Program-made: the position numbers and the translations under genes
Notes under the pieces: generated by a model
What the model saw: only the letters and a program-made list of their open reading frames with translations
Database searches by the model: none
Told to the model about the DNA's origin: nothing
IMG/VR virus record: IMGVR_UViG_3300036046_000176
Location: 1 to 20,090 of that record
DNA: 20,090 bases
Source: a virus
Direction: 5' to 3' (one strand)
Shown: piece after piece, positions 19,697 to 20,090 of the stretch
Position numbering within the stretch: position 1 is the first letter of the stretch
How the letters are laid out: the number at the start of each line of letters is the position of its first letter

Positions 19697-20090
19697 AATC
19701 CCTTTCGCCCGCGCTGCAGGCGCATCTCGACGAGGGCACGACCACGCTCGCCTGGTGCTGGCGCATCATCCGGGCCGATGGCGTGACCTTCGGTTTCACC
19801 GACCACGACCGGACCCTCACCTTTGACGGCACGGAATTCGAACCGGAAAGCGGGCTAACCGCGTCCGAGGTGCGCTCAGGGTCGGACCTGTCGGTCGATG
19901 CGCAGGATGCCCAAGGGGTGCTGTCGTCGGACCGGATCACCGAGACCGACATCCTCGACGGGCGCTGGGACGCCGCAGTTGTCGAGGTCTGGCGGGTGAA
20001 CTGGTCGGCCCCGGCGCAGCGCGTGCTGCTGCGGCGCGGGGCCATCGGCCAGATCCGGCGCGGGAGGCTCGCCTTCGTGGCGGAGGTCCG
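19693..20090 (+). CDS. DUF2163 protein (tail tip, GTA gp13-like), 5' part
   Basis: From the GTG at 19693 the frame reads MKSLSPALQAHLDEGTTTLA then WCWRIIRADGVTFGFTDHDR, TLTFDGTEFEPESGLTASEV and so on to the window edge with no stop (132 codons seen). The block WRI...GFTDHD is characteristic of DUF2163, the gene that follows DUF2460 in the Rhodobacter gene transfer agent and related phages and codes for a tail hub component. The start overlaps the holin-like gene stop as GTGA. The gene continues beyond 20090. The family is clear; the molecular role is known mainly from the gene transfer agent tail. Confidence 0.88.
   Translation, partial: MKSLSPALQAHLDEGTTTLAWCWRIIRADGVTFGFTDHDRTLTFDGTEFEPESGLTASEVRSGSDLSVDAQDAQGVLSSDRITETDILDGRWDAAVVEVWRVNWSAPAQRVLLRRGAIGQIRRGRLAFVAEV

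Noticed and set aside
1-20090. CRISPR array, tRNA, rRNA, integrase or attachment site
   Set aside because: No regularly spaced direct repeats, no cloverleaf-like sequence and no recombinase text were seen; prophage ends must lie outside the window.

Overview
The window is prophage DNA from a GC-rich alphaproteobacterium, most likely a member of the Rhodobacterales. The signs are strong G/C preference at third codon positions, a tail-tip module of the type seen in Rhodobacter gene transfer agents (DUF2460 and DUF2163 proteins), and small accessory families (DUF3489, DUF7220, DUF6441) that I associate with prophages of that order. The structural genes describe a long-tailed siphovirus with a mosaic head: GpA-type terminase, lambda-type portal, Mu gpT-like capsid fused to a protease, and lambda/GTA-like tail.

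Layout. Bases 1-102 hold the 3' end of an unrecognised gene. After about 400 bases without a gene, which hold a strong hairpin, come two DNA methyltransferase genes (a ParB-like/amino-methyltransferase fusion and a C5-cytosine methyltransferase) and a small membrane protein (507-3222). On the minus strand lie a Phd/RelE-type toxin-antitoxin pair, a DUF3489 protein and a small conserved protein (3158-4650). A divergent region with a perfect inverted repeat (4713-4733) separates these from the rightward late genes: small and large terminase (4764-7272), a truncated gpW-like joining protein, a truncated portal, protease-capsid fusion, decoration protein, head-tail joiners, tail terminator, tail tube, a frameshifted tail chaperone pair, tape measure, DUF2460 distal tail protein, a lysis cassette (membrane/coiled-coil protein, GH24 lysozyme, holin-like protein) and the start of a DUF2163 protein running off the window. 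A HigB/HigA-like toxin-antitoxin pair with its own promoter sits on the opposite strand inside the late operon (12528-13261).

Main observations. (1) The second half of the C5 methyltransferase gene reads as plausible methyltransferase text in two overlapping frames: repeated 'ADA' units plus a GNGVVP motif in frame 1, and repeated 'WPTP' units plus an LNPLFVEALMGWPTGWT block in frame 2. Frame 2 has the better codon use and its stop overlaps the next start codon. (2) An AT-richer minus-strand HNH endonuclease gene has replaced the 3' end of the gpW-like gene and roughly the N-terminal 200 codons of the portal gene, so the prophage is probably defective for packaging. (3) The tail chaperone has a canonical A AAA AAC slippery heptamer followed by a perfect stem-loop. 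(4) The protease-capsid fusion gene contains an in-frame AAGGAGG and ATG exactly between the two domains, suggesting the capsid is also made separately.

How the genes would work together: the methyltransferases modify the phage DNA; the terminase cuts and packages it through the portal into a protease-matured capsid; the tail is built on the tape measure with the chaperone pair; the lysis cassette releases particles. The toxin-antitoxin pairs would be expressed in the lysogen. All family names come from reading the sequence and from memory, not from database searches.
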